Positions 1 through 7,019 are shown, numbered from the stretch's first letter. The stretch: 16,600 bases of DNA from an uncultured Bacilli bacterium (GCA_934167465.1 CAKPKR010000011.1:1-16600), one strand, 5' to 3'. The notes: generated by a model from the letters alone, not told the origin. Made by a program: numbers and translations.

Positions 1-27
1 TATTTTATTTTTTATTATTTTTTTCAT
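1..27 (-). CDS. Start of an exported surface-protein gene, cut by the window edge
   Basis: Only nine codons are inside the window, reading MKKIIKNKI from an ATG whose A is at position 27. The first six residues are the same as those of the exported protein that starts at 7743, and the upstream DNA (promoter, G tract and a GTAGGAAT ribosome binding site) is nearly the same too. I therefore infer a second member of the same surface-protein family. The rest of the gene lies outside the window, so domain content and integrity cannot be judged. Confidence 0.6.
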
Positions 28-50
28 TATAAATTCCTACTTTCTAGATA

Positions 51-101
51 TATCATACCCCCCCCCCAGACGTAAAAGTCAAGTAGAAATTTTGTTCGTG
101 T
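51..101 (-). repeat. Conserved promoter module, copy 1 (10 G)
   Basis: This segment matches 7766-7815 at every position except one T/C difference and one extra base in the C/G homopolymer. It holds the -10, G tract, -35 and about 20 bp upstream of the -35. Conservation upstream of the -35, including a GAC-N6-GTC inverted repeat that overlaps it, suggests either a regulator site or recent duplication. Outside the module the flanks diverge quickly, apart from a shared TCCTACTTT (plus strand) next to the start codons. Confidence 0.8.
52..82 (-). promoter_or_regulatory. Phase-variable-type promoter with a G10 spacer tract
   Basis: On the minus strand there is a -35 TTGACT (77-82) and a -10 TATGAT (52-57), each one mismatch from the sigma-A consensus. 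The 19-nt spacer ends in ten consecutive G (plus-strand C at 58-67). The start codon at 27 lies about 25 nt downstream of the -10. Such G runs are rare in DNA this AT-rich. Gain or loss of G would change the spacer length and so promoter strength; a 17-nt optimum would need eight G. Confidence 0.75.
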
Positions 102-133
102 TTTAAATTCTTGCAATTTATTTTATAATATTA

Positions 134-162
134 TTGAAAAAATTTTTTTAAAATGTTACTAT
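134..162 (+). promoter_or_regulatory. Possible plus-strand sigma-A promoter
   Basis: TTGAAA (134-139) and TACTAT (157-162) are separated by exactly 17 nt. Transcription would start near 169 and run through three consecutive hairpins (170-186, 198-232, 246-269). Such matches arise by chance in AT-rich DNA, so this is only a candidate. Confidence 0.3.
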
Positions 163-191
163 GTATATAGATGAGTTATTACTCATACAAT

Positions 192-232
192 AAAAAAGGA
201 TATATCTAATTGTTCAGAGTTAGATACATTCC
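192..232 (-). terminator. Rho-independent terminator on the minus strand
   Basis: The arms 198-209 and 220-232 pair over about 12 bp with one bulge and one G-U pair, around a 10-nt loop. On the minus strand the hairpin is followed directly by six U (plus-strand A at 192-197). No gene lies immediately upstream on that strand except topA, which has its own terminator at 326-358. It may therefore end a short transcript starting between the two. Confidence 0.55.
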
Positions 233-269
233 AAAAGTTTTGAAAGCACTATCCCTCCTGTGATAGTGC
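198..269. other. Structured intergenic element, candidate small RNA
   Basis: Two hairpins lie in the 325-bp gap between the left surface-protein gene and topA. The one at 246-269 has a perfect 8-bp stem (GCACTATC/GATAGTGC) and an 8-nt loop. Read on the plus strand the loop carries CCTCCT, an anti-Shine-Dalgarno-like C-rich loop. Read on the minus strand it carries AGGAGG. The other, at 198-232, acts as a U-tailed terminator on the minus strand. The rest of the gap (about 102-190 and 270-325) shows nothing I can identify. I recognise no riboswitch or RNA family, and the transcribed strand is uncertain. Confidence 0.35.
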
Positions 270-325
270 GTATTTTATATCTATAAAATGATTTTTGACA
301 ATTTTGTAGAACTTTCCTAATAGAT

Positions 326-358
326 AAAAAAATAAAATCAAACTAATTGATTTTATTT
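326..358 (-). terminator. topA terminator
   Basis: A perfect 12-bp stem (330-341 with 347-358) with a 5-nt loop is followed on the minus strand by a run of U (A at 326-332). The stem overlaps the topA stop codon at 353-355. Confidence 0.8.
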
Positions 359-2377
359 TTCATAATCACATTCACTACATTTAATAGTGTTTTTTTTCTT
401 TAAGAGCATTTTGCCACATTCTGGACATTTTTCTCCAGTAGGCATATCCCAATAAGCAGCTTTACAGCTTGGATAATTATTACATCCATAGAAAACTTTT
501 CCTCTTTTAGATTTTTTTTCTATTATTTTTCCATCACAATTTGGACAATCACAAATTTCTATAACTTCTCTTGGAACTTGTTTTATATATTTACATTCTG
601 GATAATTACTACAAGCAGTAAATTCACCATACTTACCTTTTCTAATTACTAAAGGATGACCACATTCCGGACAATCTTCGCCTGTTTTTTCAGGTTCCTT
701 TTTCTCAATTGTATCAAATGCTTCTTTTAAAGCAGGTTCAAAATCTTTATAGAATTTATCTAAAGTTTTATACCATACTAGCTTACCATCAGCTATTTCA
801 TCTAATTCTTCTTCCATTTCAGCTGTATATTCTACATTTATAATATTAGAAAAAGCTAGTTGTAACTTATCAGTAACTTCAATACCAACATCCGTAGGAA
901 TAAACTTTTTACCTTCGACTTTTACATAGCCACGATCTTTTATATTACTCATAATAGTAGCATATGTACTAGGTCGACCAATTCCTAAATCTTCCATAGT
1001 TGAAACTAAAGAAGCTTCAGTATACCTAGCAGGTGGTTCTGTAAAATGTTGTTCTTTCTCAATATTATTACAAACGATAACATTTGATTTATATTCACTA
1101 AAAGGTGGTAAAATTTTATCTTTAGTATCTTCATAGTCCTTATATACTTTTAAATAACCATCAAAAGTTATAATTGAACCTGTTGTTTTAAATTTATAAT
1201 CATTATTGTCTAAAATAACAGTAGTTGTATTAGTTTTAGCCGGTGCCATAAGAGAAGCTAAAGCACGATAATAAATTAACCTATATAATTTATATTCATC
1301 ATCAGATAAGTATTTTTTAATACTTAATGGGTCTCTTTTGATACTAGTTGGTCTTATTGCTTCATGAGCATCTTGAACATTTTCTGTTTTTTTACTAACT
1401 TTAACACTACCTTTATATTCTTTACCATAATTTTTAGTAATATAATCCATAGTTTCAGTTATAAATTCATTAGACAATCTAATTGAATCAGTACGCATAT
1501 AAGAAATAAGTCCCACAGTTTCATTTTCTAATTCAATACCTTCATATAATTTTTGAGCAACGCTCATAGTTTTTTTAGCATTCATTCCTAATATATTAGA
1601 GGCTGCTATTTGAAGTGAACTGGTAATAAAAGGTGGTTTTGAATTTTTATTTTTTTCTTTTTGTTCAATATTTTCTATTTTAAATGAGTTTGATAATTTT
1701 TTTAAAATATCATCTGCTTCTACTAAAGAAGAAATTTTTATTTTTTTAGTTTTATAACCAAACAAATCTGAATCAAAATCATTAAATATTGCTTTAATAG
1801 TCCAATATTCTTCTGGAACAAAACTATCTCTTTCTCTTTCACGATCAACAATTAATTTTAAAGCTACAGATTGTACTCTACCTGCACTTGTGCCATCTGT
1901 TTTACTTTGAATTAGTTTACTCAATCTAAATCCAATAATTCTGTCTAAAATTCTTCTTGTTTCTTGAGAATTAACTAGATCTTGATCTATTTTACGAGCA
2001 TTTTTAAATGAATTTAAGATAGCGTCTTTAGTTACCTCATTAAATACTATTCTTTCATAATTATTATCAGTTAAACCTAGAGTATCATAAAGATGCCAGC
2101 TAATAGCTTCTCCTTCACGATCGGGGTCGGTTGCTAAATAAATAAAATCTGATTTTTTTACTTCTTTTTTTAATTCATCAACATCTTTTTTCTTACCCTT
2201 AATTATTGTATAATTAGGCTTAAAATTATCTTCGATATCAACACCTAATCCATATTTACCTTTAGTTGCTAAATCACGAATATGTCCTTTAGAAGAAACA
2301 ACTTTATAGTCTTTACCTAAATATTCACCTATTGTTTTAGATTTATGAGGTGATTCCACTATTACTAATTTTGTCAT
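353..2377 (-). CDS. topA: DNA topoisomerase I (type IA)
   Basis: This enzyme relaxes negatively supercoiled DNA by cutting one strand through a tyrosine linkage. The 674-residue protein opens with the TOPRIM fold (KLVIVESPHKSKTI) and has the metal-binding DPDREGE motif at 84-90. The active-site tyrosine is Tyr293 in LISYMRTDS. Three C-terminal four-cysteine zinc ribbons lie at about 569-595, 611-638 and 651-670. Length and order are normal for Bacillota TopA. The ATG at 2377 has AGGAAG about 6 nt upstream, and a strong promoter sits in the 56-bp gap after the activase gene. It is therefore probably transcribed separately from the dehydratase operon as well as by read-through. No truncation or missing catalytic residue is visible. 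Confidence 0.98.
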   Translation of the reverse strand: MTKLVIVESPHKSKTIGEYLGKDYKVVSSKGHIRDLATKGKYGLGVDIEDNFKPNYTIIKGKKKDVDELKKEVKKSDFIYLATDPDREGEAISWHLYDTLGLTDNNYERIVFNEVTKDAILNSFKNARKIDQDLVNSQETRRILDRIIGFRLSKLIQSKTDGTSAGRVQSVALKLIVDRERERDSFVPEEYWTIKAIFNDFDSDLFGYKTKKIKISSLVEADDILKKLSNSFKIENIEQKEKNKNSKPPFITSSLQIAASNILGMNAKKTMSVAQKLYEGIELENETVGLISYMRTDSIRLSNEFITETMDYITKNYGKEYKGSVKVSKKTENVQDAHEAIRPTSIKRDPLSIKKYLSDDEYKLYRLIYYRALASLMAPAKTNTTTVILDNNDYKFKTTGSIITFDGYLKVYKDYEDTKDKILPPFSEYKSNVIVCNNIEKEQHFTEPPARYTEASLVSTMEDLGIGRPSTYATIMSNIKDRGYVKVEGKKFIPTDVGIEVTDKLQLAFSNIINVEYTAEMEEELDEIADGKLVWYKTLDKFYKDFEPALKEAFDTIEKKEPEKTGEDCPECGHPLVIRKGKYGEFTACSNYPECKYIKQVPREVIEICDCPNCDGKIIEKKSKRGKVFYGCNNYPSCKAAYWDMPTGEKCPECGKMLLKKKNTIKCSECDYEK

Positions 2378-2403
2378 AGTCCACTTCCTTTTTCTACTAA
2401 ATA

Positions 2404-2432
2404 TTTATACATTATTATTTTTTATTTGTCAA
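2404..2432 (-). promoter_or_regulatory. topA sigma-A promoter
   Basis: Perfect -35 TTGACA (2427-2432), 17-nt spacer, -10 TATAAA (2404-2409), ending 26 bp before the topA start. The -35 lies next to the activase stop codon (2434-2436). Confidence 0.8.
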
Positions 2433-2433
2433 C

Positions 2434-3357
2434 TTATTTAAATGTTCTGCCACATTTACTACCAGTTGCTTCTATTAATTTGCCGTCCTTATATATTTTT
2501 AAAATTTCACAGTTATTTGGACATAGAGAGCATTCTTCACCTATTGTGTCAAATTTAATATTCCTTATATTTAAATCATATATTTTATTATTTTTATTTT
2601 TTGATAATATCGCTATTCCATAAGCCCCCATTAAGTGACCATCATCATCAACGATGATATCACTTTTTAATACTTCTTTAAAATATCTAACCACTCCTTT
2701 ATTTTTTGATACTCCACCTTGAAATACAATTGGTGATTCTATTTTTTTACCTTTACCAACATTATTTAAATAGTTTAAAACAATGCTTTTACATAATCCT
2801 GCAACTATGTCTTCTTTTTTATACCCAAGTTGAGCTTTATGAACTAGGTCTGATTCTGCAAATACGGTACAACGAGCTGCTATTTTAACTGGATTATCTG
2901 ATAAAATATTACCAAACTCTTCAACATCTATGCCTAATCGTTTGGCTTGACTTGATAAAAAAGCACCAGTTCCAGCTGCACATAATGTATTCATTGAATA
3001 ATCTGTTATAATTCCATTATGTAGTAAAATTATTTTAGAGTCTTGACCGCCTATTTCCAATATTGTTCTAACATCTGGATGTTTTCTTAGGGTTCCAACA
3101 GCATGAGCAGTTATTTCATTTTTTACCATATTAGCATCTAATAATAATCCTATTAGATTTCTAGCACTTCCAGTTGTTCCTATTCCTTTTATTTTATAGT
3201 CTTTACTTTTTAAATTTTCGATTAATTTTTTAGTTGCATTTATCGGATTTCCTTCTGTCCAAATATATGAAGATTCAACAATATTATCATCTTCATCAAT
3301 TATTACTCCTTTTGTTGATATAGATCCTATATCAATCCCTAGATAGTAATTTTTCAT
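2434..3357 (-). CDS. Acyl-CoA dehydratase activase (BadF/BadG/BcrA/HgdC family)
   Basis: Proteins of this family are homodimeric [4Fe-4S] ATPases of the ASKHA fold. They use ATP to push a low-potential electron into a partner dehydratase or reductase. The 307-residue protein shows the N-terminal phosphate-binding loop (GIDIGSISTKG, 7-17) and the second motif EIGGQDSKII (101-110). The bridging-cluster cysteines are Cys126 (NTLCAAGTGAF) and Cys163 (AARCTVFAESD). A C-terminal tail adds four cysteines (276, 279, 283, 302), which could hold a further cluster; this is inferred. It overlaps the preceding partner gene by 26 nt and has GAGGA 7 nt before the ATG, which indicates translational coupling. 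The true substrate is unknown, so I give no gene symbol. Confidence 0.9.
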   Translation of the reverse strand: MKNYYLGIDIGSISTKGVIIDEDDNIVESSYIWTEGNPINATKKLIENLKSKDYKIKGIGTTGSARNLIGLLLDANMVKNEITAHAVGTLRKHPDVRTILEIGGQDSKIILLHNGIITDYSMNTLCAAGTGAFLSSQAKRLGIDVEEFGNILSDNPVKIAARCTVFAESDLVHKAQLGYKKEDIVAGLCKSIVLNYLNNVGKGKKIESPIVFQGGVSKNKGVVRYFKEVLKSDIIVDDDGHLMGAYGIAILSKNKNNKIYDLNIRNIKFDTIGEECSLCPNNCEILKIYKDGKLIEATGSKCGRTFK

Positions 3358-4411
3358 TATTTTTCCTCATTTCTATCATATCTCTAAATGCTTCTAATCT
3401 AGTTTTTATTCCAACTTCGCTTGTATTAGCGTCGAATGAAAAAAATATTACTGGTACATCATATTCTTTGCATATTTTATTTATTATCGGCATAGCACCT
3501 ATTTCAGGTGTACAAAATGACGATTTAATATGAATTATGCCATCATATTTATTTTCACATAAATATTTAGTTCTTGCGATATTATCGCTTGCGTCAGCAC
3601 CCATTTTATATTTTATATATTTTTTTACTGTTTTTAAATATTTTTTTATTTTATATCCTTTTTCAAATAATAAGTAATGAACATTTGTAAATCTTTTTAC
3701 TTCAATATTATAGACTGCTAAAGTGTTTTCGATAAAATAGTTTGAGAATGGTTCCATTACAGTATATAATTCACCAATAATTCCAACTCTTAATGGATTA
3801 TTTTTTATTACTTCTAAATTTTTGATTTTTTTAAAGTGTTTTTTATATTTTTTTCTTAAATCAAAATAAGATTTAGTTTCACTAAATGATTTAAGCATTT
3901 TTCGGTATTCCCTTTTAAAACTGTTTTCTTCTTTTTCAAAACCTATATTTTCTCTTATATAATCATCTACTTTATCCATATATTTAACCATTTTTGTTGT
4001 AATAAATAGGTAATATGCACTTTTTATTATTTTAAGGTTTGGTTCTATTTTTTTCATTTGTTTAATGATTTTAAATATATCCGTTTTTCCTTTGCTTACT
4101 AGATTAATATATTCAAATTTATAGTTTAAATCTTCTAATATCTTTGTTTGTAATTCACTATAATAACCATATCTACATCCACCTCCGGCTTGAACTAATA
4201 TATCCGCACCTTTTTCTAAGGCTTCGATATATGTTCCTAATGTATATTTGAATGGAGTACATACAAAGTCAGGTGAATATTTATTTCCGAGTTCAATTGT
4301 TTTATTTGTTATTGGTGGCGAGGTCATTATATTTAAAGTTGTTATATGGCTGAATAAATATTTAATTGGCACATAATAATTACCCATATGTGGGAATGCT
4401 AATGTATTCAT
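3332..4411 (-). CDS. 2-hydroxyacyl-CoA dehydratase-like protein (HGD-D family), second partner
   Basis: The 359-residue protein belongs to the group of dehydratase-like components that accept electrons from HgdC-type activases. The N-terminal half has the family segment with SPPITNKTIELG (31-42). Three cysteines sit where these proteins bind iron-sulfur clusters: Cys51 (DFVCTPFK), Cys79 (GGGCRYGYY) and Cys300 (SSFCTPEIGA). The ending resembles that of the upstream gene product (TRLEAFRDMIEMR here, TRLESFTDILRMR there), so the two are paralogs and may form a heterodimer. Its ATG lies in an ATGA overlap with the upstream stop. Substrate and product are not predictable; double-cubane-cluster reductases of this superfamily are an alternative to true dehydratases. 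Confidence 0.8.
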   Translation of the reverse strand: MNTLAFPHMGNYYVPIKYLFSHITTLNIMTSPPITNKTIELGNKYSPDFVCTPFKYTLGTYIEALEKGADILVQAGGGCRYGYYSELQTKILEDLNYKFEYINLVSKGKTDIFKIIKQMKKIEPNLKIIKSAYYLFITTKMVKYMDKVDDYIRENIGFEKEENSFKREYRKMLKSFSETKSYFDLRKKYKKHFKKIKNLEVIKNNPLRVGIIGELYTVMEPFSNYFIENTLAVYNIEVKRFTNVHYLLFEKGYKIKKYLKTVKKYIKYKMGADASDNIARTKYLCENKYDGIIHIKSSFCTPEIGAMPIINKICKEYDVPVIFFSFDANTSEVGIKTRLEAFRDMIEMRKNNEKLLSRD

Positions 4412-5316
4412 TGTTTCCTCCTCATTCTTAAAATATCTGTAAAACTTTCAAGTCTTGTTATTAAACCAACATTTGAATCCAAATCATCTATTATTAGATT
4501 TAAATATGGTATATCTATTTTTCTTATTACTAATTCGTTTACTAATGAATCTGGACCACAAGGAAATGATGTTAAAAATATTATTCCATCGATCATTCCT
4601 TTACATAACTCGATACTTCCGATATTTTCTTTATTATATTTGAAATAACATTCTTTACTTAAATTATAACTTAGTTCATTTGTTTTAATGTTATCAAACT
4701 TATCACCATATATTATTTCAATGTTATTTTTTTCCAAATATTTTATTATCGGTATTCCTACTAATTCATCATATAGATTATAAGGATGACCTATTAATAA
4801 TATTTTGATTTTTTTGCTTAATAGATTATGCATATTATTTCTAATTTGTTTATCTAATTTATTGTTTTCTTCTATTTTACTTCTTAAATAAGCATTTTTA
4901 ATTTCTTTTCTTTTTTTGTTTAATTGTTTACCCATTTTTAGAAATCCCTTATACTCGGTTTCGCCGTTTGATAAACAAATGTTATAATTTAATATTTTTG
5001 TATCTATTAAATTAGTAATGATATCATACAAACTTAAAAAATTAGTGCATGTTTGATTACTGATACCATAGTTATCAATTCTTGGAATTACAATGTAATC
5101 AACTTTTTCTTTTAAATAAACTACATGCCCAATGTAATTTTTAAGTGACATACACATTTCATCTACACTATTAGCGTTTCCTAGTTCCATTATTTCTTTA
5201 TTCGTAGGTGGACTTATTACTACTTCACAATCTAAGTATTTAAAAAAATTGATATATAATTCACTAAAATAATAGTAATATAAACTTCGTGGTATTCCTA
5301 TTTTAATCTTGTCCAT
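4408..5316 (-). CDS. DUF2229/HGD-D family dehydratase-like protein, first gene of operon
   Basis: This 302-residue protein begins with the typical DUF2229 opening (KIGIPRSLYYYYFSELY) and then SPPTNKEIMELG (35-46). Candidate cluster ligands are Cys55 (DEMCMSL), Cys90 (NQTCTNF) and Cys253 (FPCGPDSL). The frame stays open upstream to 5448, but I chose the ATG at 5316. AGGTGA lies 4 nt before it, the conserved family start follows at once, and the extra 44 residues look like translated AT-rich spacer. With the next two genes it forms a tightly overlapping trio of two partner subunits and one activase, a layout known from many anaerobic Bacillota whose role is mostly unassigned. It is oxygen-sensitive chemistry, so an anaerobic host is likely. 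Confidence 0.82.
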   Translation of the reverse strand: MDKIKIGIPRSLYYYYFSELYINFFKYLDCEVVISPPTNKEIMELGNANSVDEMCMSLKNYIGHVVYLKEKVDYIVIPRIDNYGISNQTCTNFLSLYDIITNLIDTKILNYNICLSNGETEYKGFLKMGKQLNKKRKEIKNAYLRSKIEENNKLDKQIRNNMHNLLSKKIKILLIGHPYNLYDELVGIPIIKYLEKNNIEIIYGDKFDNIKTNELSYNLSKECYFKYNKENIGSIELCKGMIDGIIFLTSFPCGPDSLVNELVIRKIDIPYLNLIIDDLDSNVGLITRLESFTDILRMRRKQ

Positions 5317-5403
5317 AATATCACCTATTTGAGTATATTTAAATTTGTTATTTTTATGAATATTTTTTCTTTTTTTGACAAAATTATTAATGGAGGTAAT
5401 TTT
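5317..5403. promoter_or_regulatory. Divergent promoter region between the dehydratase operon and the DUF1540 gene
   Basis: The gap must hold start signals for both directions. On the plus strand a strong GGAGG (5392-5396) sets the DUF1540 start. On the minus strand AGGTGA (5321-5326) sets the operon start. Minus-strand TTCATA-N17-TATACT and TTGTCA followed by AT-rich boxes are possible promoters, but none is clearly better than chance in this sequence. Confidence 0.3.
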
Positions 5404-5565
5404 ATGGATAAACAAAAAATAAAATGTGATGTACATGATTGTAAACATTGTGATTGTGGTTGTGATGAATGTACTTTAAAAAGTATTAAAGTTTGCAATT
5501 GTAATGGTTGTGGTGATAAAGAAAAAACTATGTGTGATAGTTACAAAGAAAAGAAAGACAAATAA
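5404..5565 (+). CDS. DUF1540 small cysteine-rich protein
   Basis: A 53-residue protein with ten cysteines and one histidine, starting MDKQKIKCDVHDCKHC. The pattern IKCDV-x2-C, then a short Cys-rich centre, then IKVCNC and T-x-C-D-S-Y, matches the DUF1540 domain of small Bacillota proteins, which probably bind metal; their function is unknown. The frame is open back to 5329, but ATG 5404 has a perfect GGAGG 7 nt upstream and the domain starts right after it. It is the only plus-strand gene in the window. A bidirectional terminator follows at 5594. High Cys content and small size suggest metal storage, transfer or a redox role, which is inference. Confidence 0.8.
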   Translation: MDKQKIKCDVHDCKHCDCGCDECTLKSIKVCNCNGCGDKEKTMCDSYKEKKDK

Positions 5566-5587
5566 GTCTTTTTTTAAATTATTAAAC

Positions 5588-5621
5588 AAAAAAACTAGTC
5601 TTTAAGACTAGTAATTTTTTT
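5588..5621. terminator. Bidirectional terminator between the DUF1540 gene and tRNA-Arg
   Basis: A perfect 7-bp stem, ACTAGTC/GACTAGT (5594-5600 with 5606-5612), has seven A on its left side and AATTTTTTT on its right. It can stop plus-strand transcription of the DUF1540 gene and minus-strand transcription of the tRNA. Confidence 0.85.
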
Positions 5622-5623
5622 AA

Positions 5624-5700
5624 TGGTGTCCCCTACAAGATTCGAACTTGTGACCGCACGCTTAGAAGGCGTGTGCTCTATCCAGCTGAGCTAAGAGGAC
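5624..5700 (-). tRNA. tRNA-Arg (anticodon UCU)
   Basis: A complete 77-nt cloverleaf on the minus strand. The acceptor stem GTCCTCT/AGGGGAC has one G-U pair, the D arm is GCTC/GAGC, and the anticodon stem CACGC/GCGTG carries loop CTTCTAA with anticodon TCT. The T arm is ACAAG-TTCGAAT-CTTGT. The CCA end is encoded. It reads AGA/AGG, the arginine codons favoured in AT-rich genomes. Confidence 0.98.
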
Positions 5701-5723
5701 AGTCTGTTCAAATGAACAAACTA

Positions 5724-5752
5724 ATTATATACCAAAATTAATTAATTTTCAA
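5724..5752 (-). promoter_or_regulatory. tRNA-Arg promoter
   Basis: -35 TTGAAA (5747-5752), 17-nt spacer, perfect -10 TATAAT (5724-5729), ending 23 bp before the tRNA. The -35 is inside the last codons of gerM. A short inverted repeat TGTTCA/TGAACA (5705-5718) lies between the -10 and the tRNA. Confidence 0.8.
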
Positions 5753-6695
5753 GTACTTTTAACTCAGTTTTACAAATTTCTTCATCATTAACTTTATAAA
5801 CTACTTCTTTTACATCATAATTATCCATAACTGATAAATTAATCATATACATCACTTCTTCCAAAATACTCTTTGTATTCATATCTCCAAATATATATTC
5901 GTTAAATACCAAGAATAATACATCTAATTCTTTTTCAGCTTGTAATAATTTAACATTATTACTTAAAAAACTCATTAAATTACTATTATACATATAGGAA
6001 CTTGCTAATTCATCAATAATTATTTTAATTTTTTCTCTATTGTCATTTACATATTTAGTAACTGGAATATAATATAATTCATCATTGTTTTTAGCGCCAT
6101 AATATATGGTTACTTTATTAACATCTTTATAATTATCAATATTTACTTCTTTATTTATACCATATGATCTATCTAGTGTGCTTGGTAAATTTATACCAGT
6201 TTGTGGTAATTTAGTAAGTATTTCACCATCTATATAAATTATTACTTGTTCAATTTCATCAATACTAGTTAATGTATATACAATAGCTTCTATTATTTTT
6301 TCTTCATATTCCTTTTTTACATTTAGTAATTCTTTAGAAAAATCTACCTTAATTAAGTTATTTTCATAACTAATACTATTTATTTTAGTATCTGATGGAA
6401 TTATTGATTTAAAACCATTTTTTATTTTGTCTTCACCTATTCCATCTTTTATCAAAACCTCCAATAATTCTTTAGCTTTGATATTTATATCATTATTAGA
6501 AATTGTTATCATTGTTCTGCTTAAATAATTGTTATCATTTAATAGATATATAATTGATTTAGGACTATCATCAATATATTCTACTTCTTTAGTTGTATTT
6601 ATTATTTCTTCTTTTGGTATTAAATATAATAATCCGATTGCAAATAAGGTAGCAGAGATTAGTATTATTTTTTTCTTAAGCATATTTTTTAGCAT
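5742..6695 (-). CDS. gerM: GerM-like sporulation protein with two GerMN domains
   Basis: A 317-residue protein with an N-terminal membrane anchor or lipoprotein-like signal (about residues 9-25, no clear lipobox cysteine) and two tandem GerMN domains, roughly 45-165 and 190-310. The signature of the first is visible in IIPSDTKINSIS followed by LIKVDFSKELL, and the linker has TGINLPSTLDRSYGINKE. In Bacillus subtilis GerM is an envelope protein needed for sporulation and germination; it helps hold the SpoIIIAH-SpoIIQ channel. Here it follows gerE by about 50 nt, matching their closeness in B. subtilis as I recall it. The ATG at 6695 has AGGTG 5 nt upstream. A terminator lies between gerE and gerM, so gerM probably has its own mother-cell promoter; CATATATT near 6710 is a weak candidate. 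Confidence 0.82.
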   Translation of the reverse strand: MLKNMLKKKIILISATLFAIGLLYLIPKEEIINTTKEVEYIDDSPKSIIYLLNDNNYLSRTMITISNNDINIKAKELLEVLIKDGIGEDKIKNGFKSIIPSDTKINSISYENNLIKVDFSKELLNVKKEYEEKIIEAIVYTLTSIDEIEQVIIYIDGEILTKLPQTGINLPSTLDRSYGINKEVNIDNYKDVNKVTIYYGAKNNDELYYIPVTKYVNDNREKIKIIIDELASSYMYNSNLMSFLSNNVKLLQAEKELDVLFLVFNEYIFGDMNTKSILEEVMYMINLSVMDNYDVKEVVYKVNDEEICKTELKVLEN

Positions 6696-6718
6696 AAAAT
6701 CACCTAATTAAATATATG

Positions 6719-6744
6719 AAAAAAATCGTATTATAATACGATTT
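6719..6744 (-). terminator. gerE terminator
   Basis: A 22-nt perfect palindrome (6723-6744) is followed on the minus strand by seven U (A at 6719-6725). The gerE stop codon (6743-6745) lies at its upstream edge. Confidence 0.8.
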
Positions 6745-6949
6745 ATATTGTTAATTCTCCGAGTTTTAAAAGTTCAATAACTGCACTTGCTCTTCCTTTT
6801 ACTCCAAGTTTTTGCATACTATTCGAAATATGATTTCTTACTGTTTTTTCGCTTATATTTAATGTAGTTGCAATTTCACTAGTTGTTTTATTTTTTATTA
6901 ATAATTCAAATACTTCTTTTTCTCTTTTAGTTAATATACTTTTATTCAC
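6743..6949 (-). CDS. gerE: GerE, late mother-cell sporulation regulator
   Basis: A 68-residue protein that is a single LuxR/GerE-type helix-turn-helix domain without a receiver or sensor part. LTKREKEVFELL (6-17), SEKTVRNHISNSMQKLGVKG (33-52) and IELLKLGEL agree almost position by position with B. subtilis GerE as I recall it, including the overall length of about 70 residues. GerE acts in the mother cell with sigma-K RNA polymerase to switch coat genes on and off late in sporulation. The start is GTG (6947-6949) with GAGGG 6 nt upstream. A good sigma-K-type promoter lies about 45 bp before it, which matches the known regulation of gerE. It is strong evidence that this organism has a full sporulation programme. 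Confidence 0.92.
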   Translation of the reverse strand: MNKSILTKREKEVFELLIKNKTTSEIATTLNISEKTVRNHISNSMQKLGVKGRASAVIELLKLGELTI

Positions 6950-6992
6950 TTGATTCCCTCACTTCCTAAGTCGGGTGGTATTAATTCATAAA

Positions 6993-7019
6993 TATTGTAT
7001 GAATATTTAATATTTAAGT
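6993..7019 (-). promoter_or_regulatory. Sigma-K-like promoter of gerE
   Basis: Minus strand AC (7018-7019), 16 nt, then CATACAATA (6993-7001). This fits the sigma-K consensus AC-N16-17-CATANNNTA exactly and also contains a sigma-E-type -10 (CATACAAT). The gerE start codon is 43 nt downstream of the -10. Confidence 0.65.

Noticed and set aside
58..67. The C10 run as a sequencing or assembly artefact
   Set aside because: A second, independent 9-base run occurs at the same place in a second promoter copy, between well-formed -35 and -10 boxes. The run is real, though its exact length may be uncertain.
198..269. tracrRNA, SRP RNA or a known riboswitch
   Set aside because: No cas gene or repeat array is present, the SRP tetraloop motif is missing, and none of the purine, preQ1, fluoride, ZTP or THF cores is visible.
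2426..2888. Plus-strand open frames opposite the activase gene, and similar ones elsewhere (4455-4643, 7998-8252, 10175-10372, 15050-15582)
   Set aside because: They lie antisense to convincing genes, have low-complexity Leu/Ile/Phe/Tyr compositions and no ribosome binding sites.
5317..5448. 44-residue N-terminal extension on the first dehydratase-like gene
   Set aside because: The added residues are Phe/Tyr/Lys/Asn-rich spacer translation, overlap the divergent DUF1540 gene, and a clear ribosome binding site precedes the ATG at 5316.
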